Source: Flammulina velutipes
Lineage: Eukaryota; Basidiomycota; Agaricomycetes; Agaricales; Physalacriaceae
Assembly: GCA_011800155.1 (NCBI GenBank)
Contig: CM022373.1
Span: 2,294,001-2,358,000, forward strand
Length of the DNA stretch: 64,000 bases
Direction of reading: 5' to 3'
The stretch's first letter is position 1. Every line of letters begins with the position of its first letter. The position numbers were made by a program, and so were the translations under genes. Under the pieces are notes generated by a model, which ran no database searches, was not told the DNA's origin, and saw nothing but the letters and a program-made list of their open reading frames with translations. Below, one piece after another: positions 1 through 11,324 of this stretch.

Positions 1-453
1 TGAAACTCTATTAGCACACCTCTTTATAGGGCTGTCGATTTGAGACTTGCAGGTCATAGTTCTCGCCGAATCCTTTTTGGATAGCCTGTAGAGTAGGAAG
101 GTCTGGGAAAAGAGTCCATTTGTTTGTATAGAGCAACTTGGTCATGTCGTTCGGCACTGCAAGGGAAACATCAAAGTCCTGATTCGGGCAAAGAGATTCG
201 AATAGCGTACATATTAGCATATGTTCAGGACCAAGAGGAAGCTTTGGGATGTCGCCTCTCGTCAGACCCATACAGTACTCAAAGGGATCGAGCTAAGGAA
301 GAATAAGCACCTTTGATAATGTCATGCAATATACTTGCGACTGACTAGCTGTGCCGAGACAACATCATTCAATGGAGGATAAATAGAAAGCTTTGAGTTG
401 ATATCTACGCGGAGCTCATCCAGTGGGACGATTTCTTCAAGTTTACTTGTCAT
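1..453 (-). CDS. Hypothetical protein, family A, copy 1 (partial)
   Basis: I do not recognise this family. Exons read as 453-346, 292-211 and 156-20; the next intron donor (GTGTGC) starts at 19 and the gene runs out of the window. The start is the ATG at 453. The protein matches the oppositely oriented neighbour at 530-1355 along its whole visible length, for example DELRVDINSKLSIYPPLND here against EELRIDMSESLCLYPPVNE there. Exons 2 and 3 have the same lengths in both copies (82 and 137 nt), which supports the splice sites. A stop codon at 11-13 lies inside the inferred intron, so it should not be taken as the gene end. No signal peptide or membrane segment is visible in the part present. 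Confidence 0.7.
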
Positions 454-529
454 GATGGCAGGTTGTCAACCTTTCCCACGATGGTTTTCCTCATTCGGCG
501 TACGCTCGAAGACGTTCGGCAAGACCACC
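454..529. promoter_or_regulatory. Shared bidirectional promoter of the family A pair
   Basis: Only 76 bp separate the divergent start codons at 453 and 530, so both paralogues must share regulatory sequence or have promoters reaching into each other's coding region. No obvious TATA box is visible. Confidence 0.5.
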
Positions 530-1355
530 ATGACCGAGATTCAACTTGGAGAAGTCGTCCCGCTGGAGGAGCTCCGCATTGATATGAGCGAGAGCCTTTG
601 TCTTTATCCCCCAGTGAACGAGATTGTCTCCAGAGACCTTGTGAGTCGCGAGCATATGTGATATCGGTCGAACGTGCTCACCTTTTCTCAGATTGATTAC
701 TTCGAGTACTGCATGGGTCTGACGAGAGGCGAGATCCCAAATCTTCCTCTATGTCCCGAATATGTGCTCAAAAGCATGTTATATCTGCTTCACCAATTAG
801 ATCTCTAATGAAGCTTTTCTTGTAGTGCCAGAAGACATGATACAATGGCTGTATCAACACAAATGGGCTCTTTTCCCTGAATTTCATGTTCTCCAGGCTA
901 TGGAGAAAGGATTCCGCCAGAATCGTGATGTAGCCATTCCGGATCGACGTCACTTCCAAGAGGTGTGTCGATGAATATTGCGGTCTGCGCCACACAAACT
1001 TACCTGTTGATAGTTCGTTCCATCCATCGGAAACTACACCTACACACTATTCTTTGATCCAAGTCTTCAGATACGTCGGCTGAATGGAGAAGTATGTGTA
1101 TCTGGCGTGACGAAAGTTCAAACGGTGCTGAACCCTTGTTTTGCCATGCAATACGCTATACGTTTCTTCGTCCGGGCCAATAAGGACGATGTGGTTTTGC
1201 GTTATCCACGTGAATTTCACAGATGCATCCTTTCTATCGACCGAATGCTTCACCGGCCAATTCCTGTGACATTCCTCGGCAAAGAAACTTTTCCTCAACG
1301 AGAGCAACCAAGCTGTTATGCCGATGGAGAAGAGCCAAAGAGACGTCCAGGCTAG
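530..1355 (+). CDS. Hypothetical protein, family A, copy 2
   Basis: Function not recognised. Exons 530-640, 692-773, 826-962 and 1014-1355 give a 223-residue protein. The second intron (774-825) needs a GC donor (AAAA|GCATGT) and ends CTTGTAG. The GC sits exactly where copy 1 has GT, and exon 2 is 82 nt in both, so I treat the intron as real and the gene as intact. The last exon encodes a stretch beginning FVPSIGNYTYTLFFDPS and running to the stop at 1355. No transmembrane segment or catalytic motif stands out. Read without splicing, the sequence hits stops in exon 2, which could be mistaken for a pseudogene. Confidence 0.7.
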
Positions 1356-1694
1356 AGGATGTTGAAAGTGTGATGTAAGCTCTTCGATGCGCGGCATAAC
1401 CTCTCTCCTCAGTAAAATCATAGACTCGAACCGGCATATTGTTCCCATCCAATACATCTTGAGTTTAAACACTCAAGAGGAAGGGCTCTGATGCGATCTG
1501 AATGAGAACGCACATTTTCAGTGGGCCAGCTGAATACTATGAAGATTTATTTGACTAGTATCACAGACCTGAGGCCAGCTCAAAGCGTCTCTTCAAGTGC
1601 AAAAAGCCATGTATTATATCGTATCCTACATATGTGTCAACTACCATTCTTAAGTTAATCTACCCCAGCTCCATAAATTAATCAACTACCCGCT
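1356..1694. other. Intergenic, convergent 3' ends
   Basis: Gap between the end of family A copy 2 and the 3' end of the phosphoesterase gene on the other strand. A 141-codon open frame on the minus strand (1472-1047) overlaps exon 4 of the plus-strand gene and looks like its shadow. I see no further gene here. Confidence 0.4.
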
Positions 1695-4084
1695 CTATAG
1701 CGGTGGCGCACCCTTCCCGGCCAATGTCATAACATCAATAATCTCGTCCTTCTCCGTGCGCTTATACGTAACGATAGTCTCTCCATAATCTGAGATATCG
1801 TACACACGGAAACGCCTGTCGAAACTAATAAAATGTTAGCGAACATATGGCTAAGATGGCCTGCTAAAGGCGTACCCAATTTTCCCATACCCGGAGTATG
1901 ACCTGTTGCAAGACCATTGTCAGCAGGAAATATCAGAGATCAATAAAAGTGACTTACCCTCCACCTCCGAAACATAACCACACGCCCTTGACTCGCCTAC
2001 AGTTCTCCGTTACTAGTATGTCTATTAGCTGATAATCCTTCCAGCATATATGATATGAACTCACAATGACAATGCCCATTCCCAATGACCTTGATCTCAG
2101 TTTCTTTTTGACCTGCTGCATCGCTCGCCATCGCCTTCAAGATACCATTCTCGAAGAATCCGTCGCTCTTTTTGGCATTCCCTGGAGGCTCCAATCCATG
2201 CATTCCGACATCAAGTACTTCGCCAGTACGCGAGTCCTTATCTGCGGGCGTGTACGATTCTGGTCTATCAGGCTTGTGAGTTGACGACAGATAGAACGAT
2301 ACGCAGATACACATACAAAGGGATATGGAAGAACATTAACGCGTTCGGTTTCGCGAGTTTCTCTGTCACAGGTGTAAGTTGATCCTCTTGTCTTCGTTCC
2401 CAACTATCGCCAAAGTCTTTCCCGGTATCCGGGGAAAATGGACGAGAAATGGCGGCGACAGAAGCTAAAGTAATTAGATTCGGAAATGTGCAAAGTCTAG
2501 CGGCCTTACCAGATTGTTTGAGGAACCAGTCGATTTGATTCTGACGGATGTAGTCGTAAGATGTTGGCGTAAACACGCCCCAAAAATTGTAGAATCCACT
2601 TGTGTAATCGCCCGAGTCGAGGAAGTAAAGTGTCAATAGATGAGTCTTGGAGCTATCGAGCCATCAAGATCAAGTTGCAAGATGAATGAGAATAGGACTC
2701 ACGCATCAGGACTCCACACTTTAAGGACATAATTTCCTTCACCGCGGATGTCTGGTGGTCCTCTCTCGACAAGACTATACGGCAACGCCTTCATCAACTC
2801 CATCTGACCTGCCCTTCCAAGGCCGACCTCACTGTCATGATTCCCGAAAATAGCAGCCCAGGGCACCTCCCTCTCCACGGCCGCCTTTGCGAATTTGGCT
2901 AGCACACTCTTCGGGTCCCAACTCGTACTTTGTCCATTGAGCTGATCCCCCGAAAAGACGACTAGGTCTGGCTTCTCGAGGTCCATAATATGGCCAAGCA
3001 GGGTGTTGGTAAGGTTATCTGAGCCCATGCAAGGAAAGTCCACGTCGCGACAATATCCTTGAGAGACGGAGTAGTGTAAATCTGCGACCTGAAGAATCTT
3101 AAATTTCCCAGCATGAGAAAAATGGAGGGGTGGGGCTTTGGGTGGGATGTGAACGCCGCGTCGGTAGGTGATCCAAGTATTTTCGGTATGTCCATTGCCT
3201 ATGAGAGTAGCGGGCTTGAGCTTTCGGAATCCATACCATGGGTCGTCGTCGCCATAAAGGACGTCTATCTCTGTGACGATTTTACTGCGTTCTTCCGCGG
3301 ACATGTGGCTGGCTGTTTTGCCGAGTTTATACCAAAGGTAGAGTGGTGTAGTTTTACGAAGTCCAGAGTGAAGCGACAAGTCGACTTTGTGCCAGGCCTC
3401 GCCGGGTGTTTCGGTTTCTGCTAAGAGACGAATATCGGTGATGAGGTTGATATCTTGGCGACGAGTCCGTCTGTAGTAGATATTCTGCAGGAATTAAGTC
3501 ACAAGAGCCTAATTGAGGTACGAGTAGGACGCACGAGATAGCCGGACAGGTATCCCGCCTCTAGGTTGAGATTCCTGTCGACGCGTACCCAATTGCCTTT
3601 GATTGCATCTTGCTCGGGTGTCGTGTCTGGCGCACATATATCAGGAGCATAGCCGGGATCAATGAGGCATTTGGTAACGGAAATCTCTGATACTGTGTAT
3701 GATATCAGTCTGACGAAATGCATTAGTGGATTATGGTGGCGTACATCCAGTGTCGTGAGGTAGGAGAGGTGCCCACACGTCCAATGGAAGACTCGAGTAG
3801 TCCACAGTAGGCTCGGATGTTACATTCCACCAGTCGACGCCGTTCAAAGTAGAGTCGTCTGACGGGGCGGATGCGTCAGGATTTGAAGCTGCTATCGCAC
3901 TTTCTGAGAGCGTAACAGATTCCCATGACTGCCAGCCGAGTCGTTGTATGATTCCAGGACCTGGTGTTGGTTGGTAGAGAATGAAGACATATGTGAGCAT
4001 AAGGGAGAAGCATATTACGGCGGTTATTGGCGCGCACAGCGAGCGCAATGCCCGAAAGAAACGGAATGCAGTATAGTTGACCAT
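1695..4084 (-). CDS. DCR2-like calcineurin-type phosphoesterase
   Basis: Metallophosphoesterase of the fungal DCR2/SIA1 group. Nine exons (4084-3745, 3692-3535, 3484-2703, 2652-2510, 2464-2317, 2264-2065, 2012-1958, 1902-1876, 1824-1695) give 660 residues. A single hydrophobic segment near residues 15-35 after MVNYTAFRFF suggests a type II membrane anchor. Metal-binding motifs appear in order: ADLHYS, VVFSGDQLNG, IFGNHDSE, FFHIPLPE and GNGHCH, followed by CRRVKGVWLCFGGGGSYSG near the C-terminus. Yeast Dcr2 promotes cell-cycle entry and acts in the unfolded-protein response; the same role here is inference. The ATG at 4084 was preferred over one at 4147 because it places the anchor close to the N-terminus. 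All nine exons keep frame, so the gene looks intact. Confidence 0.9.
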
Positions 4085-4561
4085 TGGGCCAGTAAGGCCA
4101 AGCAGCAGATGGTGGTCGTGGTCAGAAAGTTCCAAGAACACGTGCATCTCTTTCCCTTTTCACCATCACCGTCCAGCGCCTCGACAACGTCGCGGTGTAG
4201 ACCTATCAATATTATCCTGATCTGCCCGGCCTCGTCTCCGATGCAACTTGATCCTTAGGCAACGCTGCAACGCACTGGCTGGACGACCCGAATTTATAGA
4301 AATAACTTGCATGTTCTGGACATCCAAGTCGAAGATATTATACTCCTCTGTCCGAAACTGCTGTAGCATAACTCTGTTTAGCAACGAGACATCGTTGTTG
4401 TGTCGGGACGCCCGTCTACACGCCCGCTTCCGAGTCTATCCTTCTGCGTTTTTGATCTGGTCGCAGGACACCTCTCAGCTACCGTAATCCTTCGCCTTCG
4501 TCACGGGGGAACTGCCTACTGCATTAGGGCCCCGTAAGAAAGCCCAGATACATAATTTACC

Positions 4562-4624
4562 GTAAATTACCGCGAGATTTCGTCAAAGCCCTGGTAATTT
4601 ACATGTAATTTACTGTAAAAAACC
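4562..4624 (+). repeat. Direct repeat, left copy
   Basis: Starts GTAAATTACCGCGAG and ends GTAATTTACTGTAAAAAACCG. It aligns in the same orientation with 4971-5039, with substitutions and small indels. It also carries the near-palindromic pair GTAAATTAC/GTAATTTAC. Confidence 0.55.
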
Positions 4625-4970
4625 GTGGTCATGTGACTGTAATTGTGGCGCCGCCGTACCAGGAAAGCTTGAATTTTTTTTTTCAACAAGGTCCCGGACG
4701 TGTCTCTTCCCACGGACATCTGTGTGTCATATCAGTTGATTTTTAGAACAAACAACCTGTTTATCTCACCAATTGCTGCATTTTAATGAATAAATCTGTC
4801 TTCCTGGTTTTCATTGGAGTCAATGGGCCATAGAATTAGAAAGTGACATTCTATAGTATGCATTTTTGTCATGGTGAAGGCTCCTATCCCATATACAAAG
4901 ACATGGCTGTGTGGTGTTACAGCAAAGGAAATTTATTTAGTGTGGCGCACCTCACGTGGTAGCATTAGCG

Positions 4971-5039
4971 GTAAATAACCTCGAAATTCGGGGCCATGTC
5001 ATGTGATTATTTACACGTAATTTACAGTGTAAAAAACGG
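4971..5039 (+). repeat. Direct repeat, right copy
   Basis: Starts GTAAATAACCTCGAAATTCG and ends GTAATTTACAGTGTAAAAAACG, matching the left copy about 410 bp upstream. The spacing could fit a small decayed mobile element, but no terminal inverted repeats or target-site duplication were found. Confidence 0.5.
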
Positions 5040-5735
5040 TAAAAAAGGGTGTTGGTAAATAAGTAGTCGTTTCTTCCGACACCCTATACTGCATCCAAAC
5101 CGACTGTCTTTACCCCGAGTCATGTTCTACTAAAAGTCGTGTCTCCTCATCTTGTTCACCTATTAAATCTTGTCGTGTGAAATAAGCAAGCACGGAAATA
5201 CCTGGCTCGGTTCACGCTTCAGTGTTCCTGTTGAGTCTGAATGTGATATCTTCTTCCCTCGCCTGCTTACCATCAACCAGTCTTCTTGCGCTTACCTTGT
5301 CAGTAGCACCGCTATGGGCAAAAAGAAACTTTTTCGTCCTGGCGGGCGCCTTGAATCCCCAGTCTGAAAGCATGACAATTGCCATGAGTTAGTTCTTTCT
5401 CGTTCGTATCTTTGTATGGTGAACATTCGGCGGTCTGCCAGTCTGTTTTTGAACCATTTCAGAATAACAAATTCGAAGGGCAGCTCACTTCAAACGTCAA
5501 AATTGACGATTTGAACTGGGACGGTAGTCAGTGAGACTGATTTTTCCTCGTGAGGTCTAAGTCAATAGAACCTTTTGCACAAGGCGGAAGGTGGACGAAT
5601 AATATGAGCGCCACGCAGGGCACTGGCACTGAGTAAACCGGTCCGAAGTCCATCCGTGGCTTCTGAAACTTACATCCATGTACTCATCTGCCTCGGCGTT
5701 GCGCAGTTGGACGAGCAACGACGTCTACTCCATAC

Positions 5736-7924
5736 ATGGAGACAGCTCAGCCTCCAGGAATTAAAAAGCGAAGGCTTTACGGCGCGTGCGATCATTGTCG
5801 CGACCGCAAAGTGAAATGTATTATTTTCAGCAATCAGTCGTACTCAGCTAACCACAACTATAGGCGACAGTGCTAAAATGCCGGACAAGAAATGCTCAAA
5901 CTGCATAGCATATAACACTGAGTGCACTCATGTTGCTGCCCGGTCTCGAAAGGTATGTCCCCGATTGCAACCGACCTGACTAAAGTACTAATCTCCGTAG
6001 AACAGAGGCGTACCTCAGGACCTTGCGACGAGTTCTGACATTGGAGATATTCAAACGCACATTTCCGCCATTCTTTCGGATACGACGCCTTATAGCACTC
6101 CACAAAACCCCGCAGTTGTTCTAGCCATCCTTCGCGGATTAGCTCGTTATGCGCGAGAGTTGGAATCAAAGCTCGCAACGCAACTGGAGACAATGGAGGA
6201 GCCGATGGCCAATCTATCCCTTTCTGAAGATCGACATAGGCGCTACGGTGCCGCAAACGACGTCAAATTCATTGAATCCGCATTTGACCTGAAGAATAAA
6301 CTGAATCCCACTCATAGCCTGCGCCGTCGGCAGTTCTGGACGTCACCTACATGGCAATCTGTACCCCGCCCCCTCCTTCCACCACTCATATTCCCCTCCT
6401 CCGATCTTTTGGATGATCTTGTAACTCTCTATCTGGACATGACGAACGTATCAATGTCCTTGATCCACGGACCTACATTCCGTCGCAACATTGCTCAAGG
6501 ACTTCATTTCGAGTCACGTCAATTTGGCTCGGTTGTTCTCGCTGTGTGTGCTCTGAGCGCTCGTTCCTCGACCGACCATAGGATTAGCAATGATCACAGC
6601 GCAGGCTGGGAATGGTATTGTCAACTACGCCCTTTCGACCCAACCAGCCACTCTTATCCCGCGACAATTTGGGACCTCCAGTTATTTCCCCTGATGCTTC
6701 TCTACATTTATGGACAATCCGTTGTTGACGTGCCTCAGCCACAGTGTTGGTTATACGCTGGTACGGGGATCCGCCTGGCCCAGGATATGGGTGCTCATCG
6801 AATGAAACGTGGAACCGGCTCCTGGTCACTTCACGATGAATTATTGAACAGAGCATGGTGGGCTTTGATCACCGTGGATGTCTTTGTCAGTTCCATGTTT
6901 GGTCGGGTCAGATGCACCAATTCTGACCAGTAAGTTGACAAACTGCCTCACGATGTACTATACTCAAGAGAATAATAGGTTCGATTCAGACTTCCCTCTA
7001 GAGGTGGACGACGATTGTTGGCCTGGGGAGCTTCTTGCAGATCCTACCGAGCCCTGGAAGCAGCTTGACGGTGTTCCAGCAAAGGTCTCTGCGTGGGTCT
7101 TGATGTTGAGACTTCTGGAGATCTATAGTTTTGCACAGCAGACGATATATTCTGTCCGGCGAGCAGAATTCTGGGATTCTCTTTCCACCGTCGAATGGGA
7201 CCACAACGTCGCTGTGGTTCTTGATTCAGCCCTCAATAAATGGCTTGAAGCCATTCCAGACCACTGTGAGTTTTTTTTCCCGTCGAGTTCTTGAGCTAAC
7301 GGTTTGCAGTACGCTGGGATCCGCATCTTCCATCTGATTCGTCCGCGCTACTCTACAGCACATTCTACTGGGTTCAAATCCAAGTCCACCGCCCTTTCAT
7401 CCTCTTCAAAAGCAGCATTTCTAGCACCGCCATCTGTACCAACGCCGCGCGAGCGTGCTCGCATGTCCTGCAGGCGCACCATCGTGACTTCGGGAGATTA
7501 CCATTGCCAAGCATGTTAGCCTCCATTCTTCACTCATCCATAGTCCTACTTCTCAATACGGCGGACGGGACGTTCTCGACTCCGCGAGATCTTGACGATG
7601 TACGTCAGTTGTTGGAGATGCTTGCTGAACATGAAGGGCGTTGGCAAGTGGCTGGTCGTTATTAGTAAGTCCGGTTTGGGGCAATGAAGCGAATTAGACT
7701 GACGAACTCTATGAAGTGATGTAATCAGGGAGGTTTTTGAGTTGTTGAACAAGAACACTGAATCTGAGGAGACGAATAAACGCAAGGCTGGAGATTCTGA
7801 TTTGCGACTCGAACAGGCGACGTTGGATCTTGACGCCTTCTGGGGTGGCGGGGAAACATTCGACTGGGAGTTTTTGGATGGCCGATCGTGGCAAGAGTTT
7901 CTGACGAATGTCTTTGACGATTAG
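5736..7924 (+). CDS. Zn(II)2Cys6 transcription factor with fungal_trans domain, copy 1
   Basis: Nuclear zinc-cluster regulator of 649 residues from six exons: 5736-5817, 5864-5952, 6001-6929, 6979-7265, 7310-7664 and 7717-7924. The N-terminal binuclear cluster is split by intron 1 and reads ACDHCRDRKVKC, then KKCSNCIAYNTEC, giving six cysteines with C-x2-C-x6-C spacing in both halves. A middle-homology (fungal_trans) region follows at about residues 160-420, with IHGPTFRRNIAQGLHFES, CWLYAGTGIRLAQDMGAHR and, across intron 3, QFDSDFPLEVDDDCWP. The C-terminus is acidic and ends FDWEFLDGRSWQEFLTNVFDD. It is a close paralogue of the minus-strand gene at 44823-47018 with the same intron positions. 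The target genes are unknown. Confidence 0.92.
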
Positions 7925-8126
7925 AATGCTGAAATTTTAACATTGTAGTTATTTCTGAGCAGTACTACTGTATTCCCTATAATACTAACCTTTTGTTGAT
8001 CACAATCTTCTTCAGAACCGCAGATACCCGGCCACCAGGCAGCGATTAGGCGGACATGCGATAGTCGCAAGGCTTACTTTCGGATGACAGGTCCGGATAT
8101 TACGCAGTCCTTTCTACTTGACTGCC

Positions 8127-9485
8127 ATGATGCCCATTCAACATTATGGTAACAGTTCATCTTCTACGTTACGGGGCCATCGCTCATGTTGATCTAGGTG
8201 ATATAGACAATCTACCGCCGGAACTACTGGATCAGATCATCTTTGAGAACAACGACAACGATTTCCAGTCCATTCGTAGCGCCTCGCTCGTCTCCAAGAC
8301 ATGGCGCGCAGTATCTCTGCGATATCTCTTTTCCGTGGTAGGATTTTACTCGGAGAGTGACTGTCTCCGTTGGAACACTATCGCGGAGTCTATGCCCCAC
8401 GTCCTCGCATACGTTCAGCATGTCACGTGCGCACCTGGCAAGCATATGATGAAAGCTTTGCATGCCCAATATACTGGACGAGGCAATTCCCCGGAATATC
8501 ATGCTGCAGTCGCGGAACTATTCAGACAAGGCAGAGAAACGGTCACTCTAGACTTCCCTGATATCCCAACTATGCCGTCTGTCTTCAGCTTTGCCTGGGA
8601 CACCCCCCCATATGTTGAACCCGGAGCTGTCCAGTTCTCTCCTAATATGGAGCGTTTCTTTCGCGCATTTCCTGCTGTGACCTCAGTTTTCTTCTCTTCC
8701 GCACTTCCCATCGACAGCGCCTGTACGATCTTGAGCGCGTTCCCGTCAACGAAAATGCTCACGTGGACGAAAGGTTTGACTCCCCCACCTCCTGGAGGCG
8801 TGTATGCCCCGTTCATAGGTCAATTATCCAACCTTCAGAGGCTAAGGTTGTGGGGTGCAAGCAATGTGCCACTTTTCGATTGGCTTGGTCGCGCATTGGC
8901 CGATTCGCCGCTCCGCATGATCAGCCTATATCACACAACTCCTATTTCCGTTGAAAAACTCAAGCGGCTTTTGAAAGGCGCCTCTGACACGCTGGTTGAA
9001 CTGGAGGTGACTTCCGACTTGGTGGACTGTGGTACGTATTATTCATTCGACTTTTTAATCGAGACTTACAACCGTTAGTCCGTCAATGCGTTACTCCCAA
9101 TCATACTTTGACTTTAGGTGTTCTGCAAATCGTGACAATTGAAAACATCTGGGACCCTCCTCTCCATGGAAGTAGGGAAGGGGAGATGGACGTGATCGCC
9201 TCGATGCTCACAAACCTCTCCGAATCGGCATCCTGCTCTATGCTCCGCTTCATCGACCTACGCTTTTGGGTGCCAGACGACGACCCGAACGGAGATTTGT
9301 TTTCGAGCTGGAAGGCACTCGCTCACACAATCTCCCGTCGTTTCCCTTCCCTCGAAGCTGTTTATATTACGTTCCTGCTTAAAGTCTTACCAACATTGGA
9401 ACAGCAGGAAGTTGTGGTGAAATCAGTGAAGGACGGAATGCTTGATCTTGCCCCCAAGATCTCTGTTTGGTGGAGAAGAAATTAA
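8127..9485 (+). CDS. F-box protein, copy in arm 1
   Basis: Predicted substrate adaptor of an SCF ubiquitin ligase. Exons 8127-8148, 8198-9031 and 9079-9485 encode 420 residues. The F-box-like motif follows the first splice: DIDNLPPELLDQII, then SLVSKTWRAVSLRYLF. The rest is LRR-like, with repeats such as LQRLRLWGASN. The start is the ATG at 8127, with another at 8130, giving a tiny first exon (MMPIQHYG) like those of the paralogues at 41146, 42944 and 44635. The ATG at 8146 sits on the intron donor; it would give an alternative in-frame N-terminus only if the 49 nt intron is retained. The closest paralogue in the window is 43252-44635, next to the second zinc-cluster gene. Confidence 0.88.
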
Positions 9486-9855
9486 TCGGGTATTAATGGA
9501 AACGGTATGGTGAATACATTCACGGCAGGATGGCGAATCCTGTCTCTGCTTGACGAATTGTCAAATGGCGATGGACGCAAAACCGCAGATGCTTGGTCGC
9601 GCACGAGCAAAATCGTGAGGTTGACTTTCCAGCCACGTCAACGTTTCCGTTAGCCATTGAACACCAAGGCAACGGCTGTTCTCTATACAACCCTGTGCCT
9701 ACTACCTGACCATGAAAAGGACCAACATTCCAAGACATATCGAACCTGAGACATGGGCACGAGCGATCATCAATATTGACCCAATTGAGACTCTGAGACA
9801 ACGGACAAGATGTTCAACTTGAGACACGCAACACTCTTGTTTCTTAACAGTCATC
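9486..9855. other. Intergenic
   Basis: 370 bp between the F-box and MYND genes, both on the plus strand. A 93-codon minus-strand open frame here has no recognisable features. Nothing else seen. Confidence 0.4.
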
Positions 9856-11049
9856 ATGGCCTTCTTCCCAGACGTAAATATATTCAGTGCTCGAAGTGCT
9901 GACATAGATCAAAGGTTTTACGACGAACTACCTTTCAAGCCTGAGGATATATTGACAGGGGGTGGCAATTTCAAAACGATGTGCTCGCACTGTCACTCAG
10001 TACCGCAAGCGGGAGCGAAGACATTTCCGCAATGTAGCACTGTATGTTCTTGCCTGATGACTTCGAGAATATGCTGACTTCCGCCGTGAACAGTGCAAGT
10101 CGGTCTGGTACTGCTCGAAGGAAGTAGGTCACGCTTCCGAGAACTAAGAATCTAACTATCATTAACAACCATGAACAGTGTCAAAAGAAGGCATGGTATG
10201 CTCCAAGTTGAAAGCCTCAGGTACACAGTACAGTGTTAATCCCCAGTTTACAGGCCGAGCCACAAACCTTTCTGCAAGTTCGAAGAAATAGGATTCTCCA
10301 AATTTGTGGAACACTTGCTCCATAATCGTCTACTTCAGCTGTATCTTCAGATGGCTCTAGTGCATATCTTCGATCTCAAGTCTGGCAGACACTCGCCAGA
10401 GGTACCTATCCTTGGGAGGATAACAGTCGGTTTCGAACCCACCAATATCCTGACACTCATGGCAATGCGACAAGGGAAATTTCCCCCAGCTAGCACTGTC
10501 ATTCCGGGGATGTTTCAGCTAAACCGAATCGTGGCGGATTGGGACATGCTTCCAAGCGTCCCACGTATAGTCAATTGGAGGAAGGTTCGGGATCAACTCG
10601 TCGCAAAAGGCTTTGGGGATAACCACGTCTTGGTCTTGGAATTCAGCAAGGGAGGCGGACCTGGAATCAGCGCGTTCTCTGTCCCGTTCCCTATTACTCC
10701 GACTGCGATGGAGTTGGCCTACGAGGAGAACGTGCTCAGGTATGAATCCTCTATCACGGGAATGGTGGAGGAGAGGCCTAACACGGGACCGAACTGTGTC
10801 GAGTGAGTACTATCATTTTTTTTGGTCGCGGGAACAGCGAACATCATGAATTCAAAAAGGTCTATCAACTATCTTATTCGGCAGGATACTCGAGACATGT
10901 TCAGGATGCGAACACCCATGACAGATAAGGACGTGGAGCTTATTGAAGATGCTGTATATGGACGGAGGAGTGACACGGTTGAAGTGATAGCATTGAAGCA
11001 GAAGTGGGAGTATGAAGCAATATATACGCCTGCAGCCCTGATATTTTAA
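9856..11049 (+). CDS. MYND zinc-finger protein
   Basis: 323-residue protein from exons 9856-10041, 10094-10123, 10179-10195, 10254-10802 and 10860-11049. The MYND finger is assembled across three introns: MCSHCHSVPQAG, FPQCSTCKSVWYCSKECQ and HKPFCK supply the seven Cys and one His ligands. MYND fingers bind proline-rich peptides and often mark transcriptional or protein-scaffold roles. The remaining 250 residues show no SET or other domain that I recognise. The gene has no counterpart in the mirrored arm at 35-47 kb, where F-box genes occupy the equivalent interval, so it was either inserted in arm 1 or lost from arm 2. Confidence 0.88.
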
Positions 11050-11324
11050 TGTCGTGAAATGACAATAAACTCCTTGACAAAGCGCGAAACATATACGCCA
11101 CACTCAAGTCAAAATGCCGAATCGCGCGTGTTTGAGTTTCGAGTCTGCATACTGTACACGCAGGGTCGTATTTGGTTGGGAGGTCTCAAGCTCTCAGGTT
11201 TGAAACGAGGACTAGCTGTCTGTCTTCCAACTTCCAAGGACGTACACAGAAAAAATGACTTCAAGATTATTAGGATTATTGTATAAATATTACAAATACA
11301 ATCGAGGGACAGCGTCCATAGCTT

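Larger units (their letters stand above)
4085..5735. other. Long intergenic region with a direct repeat
   Basis: No convincing coding sequence. It holds the paired repeats annotated separately, a T-run near 4673-4683, and short open frames without recognisable protein features. The last 100 bp (from about 5636) match the upstream region of the second zinc-cluster gene near 47125, so this part belongs to the duplicated segment. Confidence 0.5.

Noticed and set aside
692..973. Plus-strand family A copy as a pseudogene because of stops after LPLCPEYVLK
   Set aside because: A GC-AG intron removes the stops, restores alignment to the other copy and gives equal exon lengths.
1047..1472. 141-codon minus-strand frame
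   Set aside because: It overlaps the last exon of the plus-strand family A gene, which has better splice and homology support.
4085..5735. Retrotransposon or DNA transposon
   Set aside because: No reverse transcriptase, integrase or transposase frame and no terminal repeats; only short direct repeats are visible.
8146..9078. F-box gene starting at ATG 8146
   Set aside because: All four related genes share a tiny upstream exon and a splice into DI(D/S)N; the ATG at 8146 lies on the intron donor.
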